Assembly: GCF_949628215.1 (NCBI RefSeq) | Contig: NC_134282.1 | Span: 12,088,223 to 12,152,222 of the forward strand | DNA from: Phalacrocorax aristotelis | Lineage: Eukaryota; Chordata; Aves; Suliformes; Phalacrocoracidae | Direction of reading: 5' to 3' | Length of the DNA: 64,000 nt | In this document: piece after piece, positions 19,261-31,800 of the stretch | How the letters are laid out: each line of letters begins with the position of its first letter | How positions within the stretch are numbered: the first letter of the stretch is position 1 | Program-made: the position numbers and the translations under genes | Notes under the pieces: model-generated | Told to the model about the DNA's origin: nothing | Databases searched by the model: none | Seen by the model: the letters and a program-made list of their open reading frames with translations, nothing else

Positions 19261-21869
19261 TGTAAGTCTCTCAGTTTTTTAAGTTATGTTAATACTTACA
19301 TAATCTATAAGATCCAGAGATATGTCTCTTCTAATAGTTATTTCGTTAGAAGATTAAGCAACACCGTTACCAAATGTTCCCTTTGTTAAGGTCAGAACAG
19401 TGAATCGAGAACACACCAGAGCTCAAGGGAACTGATGGTATCTCCTGGCATCTTACCATTAAGGGTGAACGCAATGCTGAGGTGAACAGAATCTACCTGT
19501 TCAGTATCTTAGAGGGCTTGGTAGACGGGTGAACTGTGTTTAATACTTTGCAACATCTTAAACATGTTTTCATGAGGACCCGAAACTAAAAAAATTCTTT
19601 TCAATTCTGATAGTAACCTTGCAGTATAGATTGTGTGTTTTACACACCGTACTTTGGATCTTTTGGGACTCCTGTCAAGAAACATAGTTCAGAATGCAAA
19701 TACCTAATTGCATAAGGAAATATGAAGATACATACAAAATAGATTACGCATATTCAAAGTACTTCTCCCTTCAGCTAGGTGTCACTAGTCTGTAACTTGC
19801 ATTAAAAATTAAATTTAAGCTAAATTATGCAGGCCATTTTGGGATGGTCCTCAGAGACATATAACTAAACAAAAAAACTTAGAAGTTTGCTATATATAAC
19901 AAATATTTTTCTCTGTTTTAAATGCTAATTAAAAAGACAAGTGGATCATCCCAAAGTTTGTGCATCTAAACAAAATGTTAGTCAGTCCTCATTTATGATA
20001 TACCCCAAATCAGAACAAATATACTGAATGATATTGCTGTCTTCTGTGATATGAGATAACATGGCAGAGCTAAACTACAGGCAGAAGCATATGAAGTAAC
20101 CCAGTGTCAATCATCACTTTTATTTGTTCTAAACTTCCTCAGTATAGCAGTTATCACTGACGATTCAACACCTTGGCTGACATAAAAGGTTATCTCACCA
20201 GCGCAGAGACACACACCCCCTCTTACATCCTCATTGTTAAATGAAGAAATCTTTCCCCTAAGTTTGCAATTTAGCACACTAGGGTTTGTCTTAACCACTT
20301 CCATAGCTGAACAGACCTACCCGTCAGGGAGATGCTCCTAAAATGTAACTTTCAGAGAGGCCGAAAACGAACATTATACAATTGAAACAGTATTCTGAAT
20401 ATAGTGTGTTAGATTAAAACAAGGCATTTAAAAAAAAAAATGGAGTGTCACAAATCAGACAATAGCACAACTAAAAGTTGCATTGATAATGTGGATGGGA
20501 GGTCTGTGCTTCGAAGGAAGACGATGCTAAGTTAAACAGTAAACTCCAACAGTAGTCATAAATTTTGAGAGACCATGGAAGAACTAGAGTCACATGATCG
20601 AACTTTTGAAATGTCGCAACCCACAGTTTAAGCATTTATCTTCATTCTCAGGGTGCTACCCTGCTACATTTCTCAGATCAAAGCTCTGACTTCCTGGGTT
20701 AGCCTCAGTTCACGAGCCACCAGTCAGACAGGGCAGCCAAACTAGACAGCCAACTGTAGATAATCAAATCCTCAATTTGTACTGTAGAGGAACCTCTCAT
20801 TTCTGACAGGTTGAAATTCAGCTTATGCAAACTCGTGTCTTTGTGCAGATTTGGGTTTTGCATGCATACAAATACACCCGTTACTGGTGTGATGAAACAG
20901 CTTATTCCCCTCCAACGCCCTGCCCGCCACCTTTAAACGCATACCTGTCCTTCCCCAACCACCACGTGGAACGCAGGGATGAGGAAGGAACCTTACTGCT
21001 GCCGAAGGAGCAGCAGGGAGAAGCTGGATGCAGGAAAAGCCACCAAGGAATGAGGCACAGAAGTGCCTGTCAGATTATATGGCTTGATGTCATATCATAA
21101 TAATAATGGCAAGGTTTGTGTGGGAGAAAAAAAAATGGTCAGAGCACCACGGCAGGGGACTTCAGGTAGAGACGAATGACACATGCTGGCCTGAAACCTT
21201 CCAAATTTCCCTTTGCTTTAACAGGACAGACTGAAGAAGGCTTTCTAGGCATGAAGAATCCTAGCCTTCTACTGCTTTCTAAAATGCTTTAGCCCGCTGG
21301 AATACCTCTGTTGCAGGTCACATCAGTCACTAAAGGCTTTTGCCAGACCCTGCCTACAGGGCCTGGAGGCTGAGGTACCCTCAGTGTGCACCCCACCAAA
21401 CCGCACACACCACCTGCAACTGATGGCCCGGGGGGATTGTGCAGACCCAAGAAAGACGCCCACCACCCGTGTGGGGCTGGGGCAAACTCCAGACATAGGC
21501 AAGATCCCAGAGAGTTTCATGCAGGGACCTGCATCTTCAAGAAACATCGGTATCAAACGTTGAGGCAAAGGCCCTTTAATTCTTGACAAAGGCAGGTTGC
21601 TGCTGCGCTCTATCTGTAGCCTGCTAACGCCTTCAGGTGCGAAGCATTGCTCCTTGCAGCTGGCAGGCAGCGCTACACCTGCGTTCTCAGGCAGTGGAAC
21701 CATTTCCTACTCGTTTTATGGCATTTCTTACATGGCCGAACAGGCAAATGTACACAAGCGACAGCAGAGGAGACTCCGCAGCAGCAATCGCGTGCTTTTC
21801 ACGGCGAGAGGCACTCGCTCTTCCAGAAATCAAAGCAACCGGCTCCCTCACCCGTTTCAGCCGTCTCAC
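19261..21869. other. Intergenic region between ZBTB38 and RASA2
   Basis: About 2.6 kb with no supported gene. It is AT-rich first, then increasingly GC-rich towards the RASA2 CpG island. An A-run lies near 20430-20440. No mobile element was recognised. Confidence 0.6.
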
Positions 21870-22830
21870 GCAATGAATATTAATACGGTAAACACAGGCG
21901 CTTCACGTGCCTCGCAGCTAGAACCTTCCCCGCTCCCAAGAGATGTACCAAGGAGCAGGGCAGGCCGTGGGAGCTGCCGAGGCCCCCACACTCTTGGAGA
22001 AGGGGAGAGGGAGCAGCAGGACGCCCTCAGGGCCGCCGCCTGCGATAACTGCCCGGGCCGGGCCGGGCCCGCGGCCGCAGCAAGGGCGGAACCGCCGCGC
22101 AAGGGCCTGCTGGGAGGCCGGCGCCACCGCGCATGCGCCCCGCCGCCCCCCGCCCCGCTCTGGTGCTGGTGCCCCCCGAGGGCGGTGGCGGGCGGTGGCC
22201 GGCGGGGGCGGGGCGGCTTCGCGGGCGGGCGGGCGGTGGGGCCGGGCCGCTCCCTTCCCTCCCCCGCGGCGCACTGCACTGCGCAGGCGGCTGCGCTGGC
22301 GCGATGGCGGCTGGGGACGGCGGCGACGAGGTGCGGGTGCTGCAGAACCTCCGGGGGAAGATCTGTAAGTGGGGTGTTGCGGCCAGGGCGGGCGGGGTTG
22401 GGTGAGCGTCCGGGGCCGCCGCGCTCCTCAGGTGCCTGCTCCTGCCCCGGCTGCCCGGCGCGGGCCGTCGCCGCTCCCTCTCCGTCCCCGCGGCGGGGCG
22501 GGCGCTGGCGCGGCGGCCGTTGAGGCCGCGGTGGCGGGGTGAGGGGCGCCTAGGGGGGCAGCAGCTTCTCCCGGCGCTGCCCCTCGGGCCGGGCGGTGAG
22601 GAGAGCCCGGCAGGGGCCCGGGCCCCGCTGTGGCGGTGGCGGCGGCGGCGGGAAGGGGCGTTGTAGCGGGCGCGGCCGGCACGTGCTGGAGGGGGCGGGC
22701 GGGGCTGGGCCGGGGTCTGCGAGGCCCCGGGGCGGGAGGGCGGGAGGCACGTATGGATGCGGCGGGGCCGCTGGGGTCCCGGAGCGGCCGGGAAGCATCC
22801 GTTGCTCCGAGGGTTTCCTTGAGTCAGCGG
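21870..22830 (+). promoter_or_regulatory. RASA2: CpG island promoter of RASA2
   Basis: Very GC- and CpG-rich sequence around RASA2 exon 1. A perfect palindromic NRF1 site GCGCATGCGC is at 22129-22138, a further NRF1-like CTGCGCAGGC near 22278, and GC boxes (GGGGCGGGGC) near 22206. GATGGCGGC, a YY1-like core, overlaps the start codon. No TATA box is seen, as is usual for a housekeeping-type promoter. The GC content produces many long spurious frames on both strands. Confidence 0.85.
22304..22364 (+). CDS. RASA2: RASA2 exon 1 (coding part)
   Basis: Encodes [20 protein letters not shown] plus one base, followed by the donor GTAAGT. An in-frame ATG at 22133, inside the NRF1 palindrome, would add 57 Gly/Pro/Arg-rich residues; it is probably upstream of transcription start. 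Confidence 0.9.
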
Positions 22831-25800
22831 GGGAGCAGAAATGCCCCCTCCCGTCCGGACCTCGGGCACCGGAGTGTGTTTGTCAAGCAGAAATTGCGAA
22901 ATTATTGATGTGCAGGAAGTCGGTGGTAGAGGGCTGTTCTGGAAACGGTCATTAATGCTTCTGTTTCTTTTGTGTAGCGTGTGTGCGAGCAAGAGGGAGG
23001 CAGAGAGAGAGGCTGGTGACTTTATTTTGGTGGTTAGGAAGTGCTGACTAAAAATACCTATACATTCGGTAACGTGGGAAACCAAAGGATGAGCTGGGGA
23101 GGAGGGGCCGGGGAGGAAAACAGATAGCGTGGTGCGGCTCGGGAGGACTTCAAAGCGAGTAGGAGAAACAGGATGTGCGGCGGCTTCCTGGAGGGGTATC
23201 AAAATACATTCATACCATTCAGATGCAACCCATTTATTTCCTTTCTCACGCAGTTGATCGACTTTTTTGAGAATGAAGCGAAACAAGTTGAATTGGGCAT
23301 GGCACTAGGATTGAGAAACGGTTGTGGAGAATCTTTTGAAAGATTGTTGGTGGAGGAATGGAGTCATGTTTACTTAAATATCGTCATGCAGTCCAGACCT
23401 GAATATGTCTTCAGTCAATAGAAGACTAGGTCATGAAAATGGGAGGCTGCATGAGGTGTAGCTGGAGGTAGTCCTGCTCCAGTGTCAGCGTAGAGAGTGA
23501 TTTCAGCTAAGTAGACCAGGCTGAACACACACTTACTGAGGTCTTGCGTTGTTAGCAGTTACCACAGAAATTATACGTGTCAGCTTGCCTTTAAAATAGA
23601 ATACTGTTAGTTTTGGGGCGCCGGCTTTAATTACTGAAGCTGACTTACTTATTGGCCCCATTCCGCTTCCTGACTTCTACCATGAGGTTTTTGTCAACAC
23701 TGGACAACACAGCGCTCAGAGTTTTACATTTTGTGGTAATTGATCCCAATAAAAGTTTTCCATTAAAAGACAAAAACCAAAATGTCTTGAGACTTAATGT
23801 TGCAACTAGTTTTATTGAACCATTTGTGGGTTCTGGATTGAGCTGTCATAACTTTGAATGTTCAATTACCTGGCAAAAGTAATGGTAAACTGAGGACTAT
23901 GACCCACTTTCTAGGGAATACATAAAAAGATGGTTGCCAAAAATGGGTGTGTAAGAACTGTAGAAGCCTACATTGAAAATGAGTGGAAGCAATAGCTGCA
24001 GTAAAAGATGTGTCTTGAAACAGTGTGAAAATCACTTTGTAAACCCACTTGTTTCTTTTAACAAAACAAAAACACTGTTAAAAAAAAAAAGGAGTTAAAT
24101 GTGCTGTGGAAGCTTGAAAACCTTCAAATCCCTAGATACTCTTTTGGTGTCTTTGCACAGCATGTACTGTTTTATTTTCACTTCTTGCTAGTATTTCACT
24201 AATGTGTTTTTTAGGGGAAAACCCTCTGAGTGAACAGTAATAATGTAATCCCCCTTGATCTGGAGGGATTAGCAGTAGCAGACCTCACTTTGGAAAGCTG
24301 ATGTTCGTAGCCTGTAAGGATTCCTTGTAACATGTTTCTTCGAAGTGGAATACATTTCGGTGCCTAAACTTTGTTGGCATTTGAACTATGACAAGACTTG
24401 ACACTGACTCATTTTATGTGTTGGATGATAAAGCATGGTAGTTTTAATGAGGTAATGTGAGTTCTGTGTAATTCTGCATGTACAGAAAACACCATCTGCA
24501 GTAAATTCTTATTTATGCTGTTGTTTTACAATACACAAAGATGCTAAAATCTAATGCTAGTGATGTTACACAAATCATCACAATGGATTTAGAATGGAGG
24601 CATATATTTAAAGGTGGCTTAAGTAGCTATTGCATACCTAGCAGTGAAAAAACAGAGTAGGAACACGTTTGCAGTCCCTGGTACTGCCTGTTGAAAGCCT
24701 CCGGTTTTCAAGTAAGAGGCAAGATGAACTGGTCTTACCAGTTTAAGACCCCATAATATTGTTTGAAAAGGTGGTATTACACTTTAGCAGGTTTCCATCA
24801 GAAATTCACTGAAGGTCTTTCTTTTCTTTGTGATGGCTCTTTTTTGTTGGTGGTTCTATTTTACATATCGTAGGAATGGCAAAAGCCGTTTACAGAGGTA
24901 CATGGTAATCATGTAGTCTTAGGCATATCTCGTAGTGTTTTAAGCTTAATAACTAGCTTCTGTTTTCATTTTATGACATAAAGTACGTTTTTAGGCGGTA
25001 GGTGATTTTAGTTGGTTTGATTTTTGATGTGTTTACTGAAACCTCTCTTAGTGGAGCACTTGAAAAATGTTTCTGTCACCTCCCAGAGCTTGTTTGACAA
25101 AATTCAGGATGCTTTTTTTATTTCCCTTTCAAACTTGTTGCACTGAGTTGTTAAAGCCTGTGTGGTTGTCTTGGATTATGCTGCACTCCTGGAGTGGATT
25201 TAGTTGCTGCTATATAATATGTTTAGCCCTGTGAAGTGAATACTTTGGAGTTTGTGTGCATAAACATCATCTAAGAAATTTCTTTGTTCCGAGTCCCCAT
25301 CAGATGATGTACGCTAATTGCTCACTTTCACTCGGCAGAGGATATTGTGAATAGCATTTATCTATCCCACCTCCTGCTTTTGCTTAGCTTCTGATCCACT
25401 GTTAGCAATGAACAAGCTTTAACTTGATGTTTTCATATGGTGTCTACATTAATAGATGATGTGCAGCCAGGGCAGTTTGACACAACTGTTGTATTTGGTA
25501 GGTTGCTCCATTGCTGTTCTTACTAACTCATAACATTATTCTAACGTGGAGAGTTCGAATTTATTAAATTTGGTATACTTGAATTCCTATTGCTCTAACA
25601 CTTGAGTTTTTATTAGCATTGCAGCTTTTCCCTTTCATTTAGGTTTAATCTAATCTTATTCTGAAGTGAGGTTTTACTAGGTATTTATATAGAGAACCTA
25701 AACAATATTTTTTGAACGTTTTAAAATCCAAATGATATGCATAATTGGCCAAAGTGTGGGATTTTGGTTTGTTTTTGTTTTTTTTGTTTTAAATTAGTAT

Positions 25801-28800
25801 TATTTTCTGCTATTTTATAAAAGTAGCTGAGTGGCAATAAAGAAAGTTAGTTTGAAAGTCAGGTAATTAATAGCAATTGTGAACTTCCATCTTTTCATAA
25901 TAAAAAGGTTCATGTTCATTATGTTAGTGAGGCACTTCATGGTTTCCCTATTGAATTAGGCTACTAAATGTGTCTTGTGAAAATACTTTCTGGTTTAAGT
26001 TGGTCCAGTGACTGAAAGTGGTGAATGACATGGTCAATACAAAATAAGTCTGTTATTGCTACTGTTTCATCTTATTGTTACTTATTACTTATTGTTTCAC
26101 AGTTTGGACTGTAAGTTTTGAGTATCACACTATATAGTTTTAAAGGCTTGAAATAGAGTTCCATAGTTAGATCTAAAAGTGGTTTAATTTCTCTCTTCTG
26201 CCGCGAACAACTTTATCTGGTGTTTCTGACTAACCATTCACACTACCTATGCTTCCTAAACAAACCCTTGGAGAACACTGGTGTACATTTCCTCAATATA
26301 CTTCTGACCTTTTTTCCTTTGCATCCTTTGAACAGTGAAATATATGCCACCTTCAGAATTCAGAATTGCATACTTGATGAATGCACTGGAAATCAAAACA
26401 TTCAAGCAGATATCTGCTGTTGTTCAAATGTTCATACTTGATTTTTATGCAACTGTTTTAGCCTTAGGTTTTGAGGAAAAAGTAAGACTTAGTGTAATGA
26501 GTCAAAGACTTGTGGTGTAAGGGTTTTTTTGGTTAAGTTTTTTTGTTGTTGTTTGTGGTGGGTTTTTATGGGGCTTTTTGGTGTGTGTTTTTTTTGTTTT
26601 TAAAGAAAATAACCTTATTGGAAGAGTTGGACCACTATATGGCTGAAAACTCTCACAATCACAGTTATTAAGAGGTGTTTCAAAAGATGTGAAGTCTTAT
26701 GCTCGGTGCTTCACCTGACAAGTGCTCTGAGGTTATTTTTAACTCAGAACTGAGAATCATCCCTCCTGCCTCCTAAAAACCTCAATATATTTGTTCTTGT
26801 CTTAAAGCTAAACACTTGGGCTACAAAATAAAGGTTTTTATTTCATTAGAAAATCCAAACTTCCATTTCTTCTATTCCCTTGGGCAGGAAGTGTCTTTTG
26901 ACACTGAAAGACTGCAGTATAGTAGACAAAAATTACGAATTATGCAGAAATATGTACTTTTTACTTTTTAAAGAAAGCATGAAACTATAATAATTGTAAT
27001 TTCCTTTCAAAGTCCACTATACAGTGCTTTTACAGTGCCAGTTAAGTAATGTTATATCTTAAATATTTTATGTAAAAATAGGATGATGACACTACAGAGT
27101 ATTAACTGAAAAATCAAGATTCTTATCAGCAGCAACCGACACAGCTCATGCTTATTAATTACAAACTACAGTTTCAGAAGCTCTCTGGGGATTACTAGCC
27201 TCTTTCATGAATTTATTTTTGTATTTCATATGTTTTATTAAAATAGCTTTTTTTTTATGGCAGTGTTAATTCATTGATGCTTTTCTCAGTTCCTCTACAA
27301 TATCTCACTTGAGGGTAATTTTGAGTTTAGTCTCTTCTTGGAGTCTAACGACATTAAAACTGGTTCTGTTCGTGTCTGCCAATCTGTCAACATTGTGTGG
27401 TGTTTAAAAATAATATGCGTATTTCCTCCTCTCCCACACCCAAGTTGATGAAAAGCTTATTGATGCTTCTGGGAGCACGGGTTTTAACTGTGGAAGTTAC
27501 TTAAGTGTCTGTTCTTGCTTTCCATCAGTGTAATATCCCTGACTTGAAAAACATCATGCATGAAGTTCAGTGTCTGTTCCTGTTCAACTGTCATGGTCTA
27601 TGCTCAGATACAGTTGTGGTAGCCTTTCCAATGCTAGGCATTACCTGCCTAGCTCTCAAGACTGTAATAATCTATTTAACAAAAAATTAAAAGGAGGGGG
27701 TGAGAGAGAGAGACAAAACAGAATTCTGATTTTACATCTTAACAGCATAGACGGTAAAGCTTATTCCACTGTGCTTCATATCTGCACTTTGTTTTTTTAA
27801 AGAAACATATATATGATACTTCAAATATAGATTCAGGCTATGCTCTTTCAAAGTGGGGGTGATTTGTTATTCAGACATAATCCATTAAAACTCAACACTT
27901 CGGTGTAGTTTCCATCCTATTACTTTTTATTACCTTATATAAAGTTTAGATAATGTTGATTCCACATCTTGTTGAGAGAGGTATTTCCTGTAGCAGGTAA
28001 GGATGAACCCTACTGTAAAAGGTCCTGGTTAAGACCTAATGCAGAATACAGTTCTGGTTGCCTGTGTTTAAGGTAACAGTTAAAGTGGACAGGGACAGAT
28101 ACTCACTGATTAGGAGCCTCTCAGAGTACCAGAAAAGCTTGTCTTATTTATTTTAGCAGAATAAATGGTGAAAGGGGTCTGTTTGCTGTCTTCAAAGATA
28201 TTCAGAGGGGAAGGAAACTTCTGGGGGGAAATAACTGTTTAAGCAGAAGGCCAGTGTTGCCGTAAATAAATATAGATGTTTGCAGCAGTCACATTTTGGA
28301 AGAGCTTTCCAATTTGAGCATTGGGAACTGGTTTTAGCTGTAACTAGTTAGAAGTAACCATTTCTGAAGGGCTGCCTGATGTTCAGTGTGTGTTACTGCA
28401 GTGGCCTACGCTTCATACCCAGCAACTCTTTGTATTCCTGTGTTGATAATCATCCTGTCTCATTAGAAACTTCCATTTTACTTGTTCTTATCCATGTTGC
28501 ATTTAGTCAGTAGGTGGTTTTCCCCCTTCTACTGGTTAGGAAATAAACAGCGCTCATGACTGGCATATTTTGCAAAAGTTCAGCTAACTTAAAATCATTG
28601 TGGAAAATGAAATAAAGATTTGATGGGTAAGTTCTTTTTAATAGCTTCCTTTAGAAAAAATATTTGTGGAGACAATACCGAGTGAACAATAGCTCAGCCA
28701 GATCATGTCTTGGTCTTATGACCTAATGCCATATCACCTCAGGCTGCAAGCTTCTCGGATTTAGCAAGCTACTCAGGGTCAAGCCCAAGATGAGACCTCT

Positions 28801-31800
28801 CAAGGGAAAGTGCAGGTGCTGCAGGAAGTGGTGTTCATGAGTCAGTGTGCTCTCTTCTTCCTGTCGACTCTCATTCCACGTGAAACTGGATGTAGCAATT
28901 TCTGTACACTGTTGGATCTTCTGAATTGAAAATAAATACAGAAATTTATGCTAACTGAATGGAAAAGTAAATTTTGGAGACATGTTAAAACTGTAAAATT
29001 CTTGTGCCTAGTATTTTGTGGGTTTTCCTCCTCAATATTTACAGTAATTTTTTTATTTACAGATGACGCCAAACACTTAGTACCCAACAAAATGAGAGAC
29101 TTTTTCTGTACCATAAACTTGGACCAAGAGGAAGTTTTTCGGACACAGGTAGTTGAAAAATCTTTAAGGTAAGCGTAATTTTTAAATGGAGATGATGAGC
29201 AAAACTGCCTCACTTCAGAATAAAAACAAGATACATATCAATGTGCCTGCACTTTTGCTTTCACCTCTTTAAAATGAGAGCTGACTTACAGCAACAACTC
29301 AAATGTTACACCAATTGATTGATTAAAATGTAGAGTAGTTGAAGACAAAATTGAGGCTAGTGAGTACAGTGCTTTTAAAATGAAGCGTGCTAAACATATT
29401 TCACTATTACTTTTATTCTGTTCCATTGGGTGGCATAACATTCTTTTTCTTGCCAAGTTGTTATCAAAGGAAAGATCCCTGCTTGATACTTGCTCTCCAT
29501 GTCATTTCCTACCTCTGACATGCCGTTGGTCTGTACTGGTGGAATTCTGCTTTTAGTGTCTGTCTTGTAAAACCTGTTTCTAGAATGAAGGAACCGGAAA
29601 TCTTCCTTGTGTGAGAGTTTTGTGTGTGGTGGGATGTCCCCCTGAACAAGCCTCGTTCTCTCCTGAAATTCTTGTTTTGGAAACTGTAGTGAGTATTCAC
29701 ACAGAATGGCTTGCTCTGCCTCCCTGAGCAGCGCTTAGCTGTAGATTCTGGTAGCCTTACAGCTTTAAAAACAATCAAGCAAAAAAGTCATGTTAACATA
29801 GCTGCAGTAGTGTGGGCACTTCGATGTCTCAAAACTCTTTACGTTCATTGGTGGCCCATACTGAAGCATCCTTGCAGCTGCATTGTTCAGAATATCTGAG
29901 TGACAGTTTCAGTTATCTGGAGGAGACATTAAACCTTCTTAAAACCCAGAAAGCCTGTTCAAACTCTTGAAAGGTTCACTAATTCTTATAGTTTCCAGTG
30001 GTTTTATTGTTAGCGTTTGTTCTTTGAGCTCTCTCTCTAGATGTTTCCAGGTGAGGAACAGCATACTGCTCATACGGCAAATGTAAATAGAGAATTCTAC
30101 TTTCTCAGAATATCATTTTGAAGCCTCCTTATGCTTCTGCATGCAAAGCAAACACCACCTGCATGCATTCAGGAACAAATATTTTTCTCATTCTCCTGAT
30201 CTTTAACTGCTGTAGTCAGATCCAGAAAATCTTCAGAATTTAACTGGTTGGAATTGAGATTGATTACCAAAACAAACTAAACTGAGTAATCCTTCAGAGA
30301 AGAATGATAAAGACACTGTACTGATAAAACAGAAACTTAAAATTTCCCTTTCAAGTAGACATTAGTTTGCTGGGTAAAAAGGAACCCAATATATCTTTCA
30401 AAAAAGCATTGCCATCTGATTTTTGACATGTTAGTAATTGAAACCCTGAAAGTTGCTACTATTCTTTAACAACAAGACCTGTTGTTACATTTAATGTTTA
30501 CGCAGACATTTTTATTATGTTCTGCTTAAGAATTACTAAATTTATGTACTTTAATCAGCTGATAATAAAATAAGTATTAATTGCATAATGAAACATTTCA
30601 TAAAATAAATTGGCTTAAATCCATAAAAAATTTTTAAAATAGTACTGAAGTTTTGACTGAAACTTGATTAAATGAAAACAATGTCATTAGAACTTTACAG
30701 AAGAAAGGAAGAAAAATCGCACTATAACAAAACAACAGTTTGAGGTGGGGTGGGGAGGTCTCAAGTGACACAACTCCTCCCCCTCAAACAGATTTTTTCA
30801 GGTGATATGAAATGATTATTTCTAAGATGAGCATACATTATTAGGAGTTAGAACTCAGTGTGCTGAATCACTCTTTGCCCATAGGTTCCTTTCTGTCTCC
30901 ACTGCCTGCTTAGGGAACTCCTTTATCCTCTGAATTATGGCTGCGTTAAGTTAGATTGCCAGAATAAGTAGGGTTCCATACCAACTAATGAAATGCAATA
31001 AAATAAGTAATTCTCTATTAGCAACAACCAGAGTTGGATGCTTACACTTGATTACTAGTGTGTGTGCAGTTATGAAGGCTGACACTTGTTCAAGAAACTT
31101 AATTATACCATCTTGTTGCTTATTACTCTGTTAAACTAGAATACCGTACTAACTTAGAGGTATACTGGAAGGCAAGATGAAAGCCCTGATCTCTTACTAG
31201 TCTGAAAACTTTATAAACTGCTTTTCAGTAAGGTGTAATACAGTATAATTTGTCATAAATACAACTTCGAATTTAATTGTTTTGTTTTATATTATTTGCT
31301 TGCTTTTTCTTACACATGTAATTCACAGTCTGTTTTTGTCACTGTATTCTGGGCTGCAAATTCATACCAGCTGTAATCTAAATTGTATTCTAAGAATATC
31401 TGCTAGTTCAAGATCTGTGGAAGAAATTATCACTAGAATTAACATTATCTTTGACTACAGTGATTGAAAACTAATGAAATGTATTTTTGAAATGTGCAAA
31501 TAGGTTTGGGCTTCCACCAGCATTGGGACTATTGTTAGAGTGCAGATGTGAAGCAAATGATTTTTCAAAATTAGAAAAACATGAATTAGTACTGAAGTGA
31601 AAGAATGATATTTTGACTAATGACTCGACAAATATTTCCTGACACGGTGTGGGATTTCTGTGGGTTCTGAAGAAAGAAAATTTTTTTCCTTTGGAAAGTT
31701 TAAAGAACATCCGTGAATCTCCTCAAATATCTACAGTCAAATATGAGGAATTGGGGAGGGATTGTGCTATGTGTGTGTTGGATTTTTTTTTTTTAATTTA

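Noticed and set aside
22027..23286. 419-codon minus-strand frame and other long frames over the RASA2 CpG island
   Set aside because: Long frames are expected in very GC-rich sequence; composition is Pro/Arg/Ala/Gly-rich with no domain, and it overlaps RASA2 exon 1.
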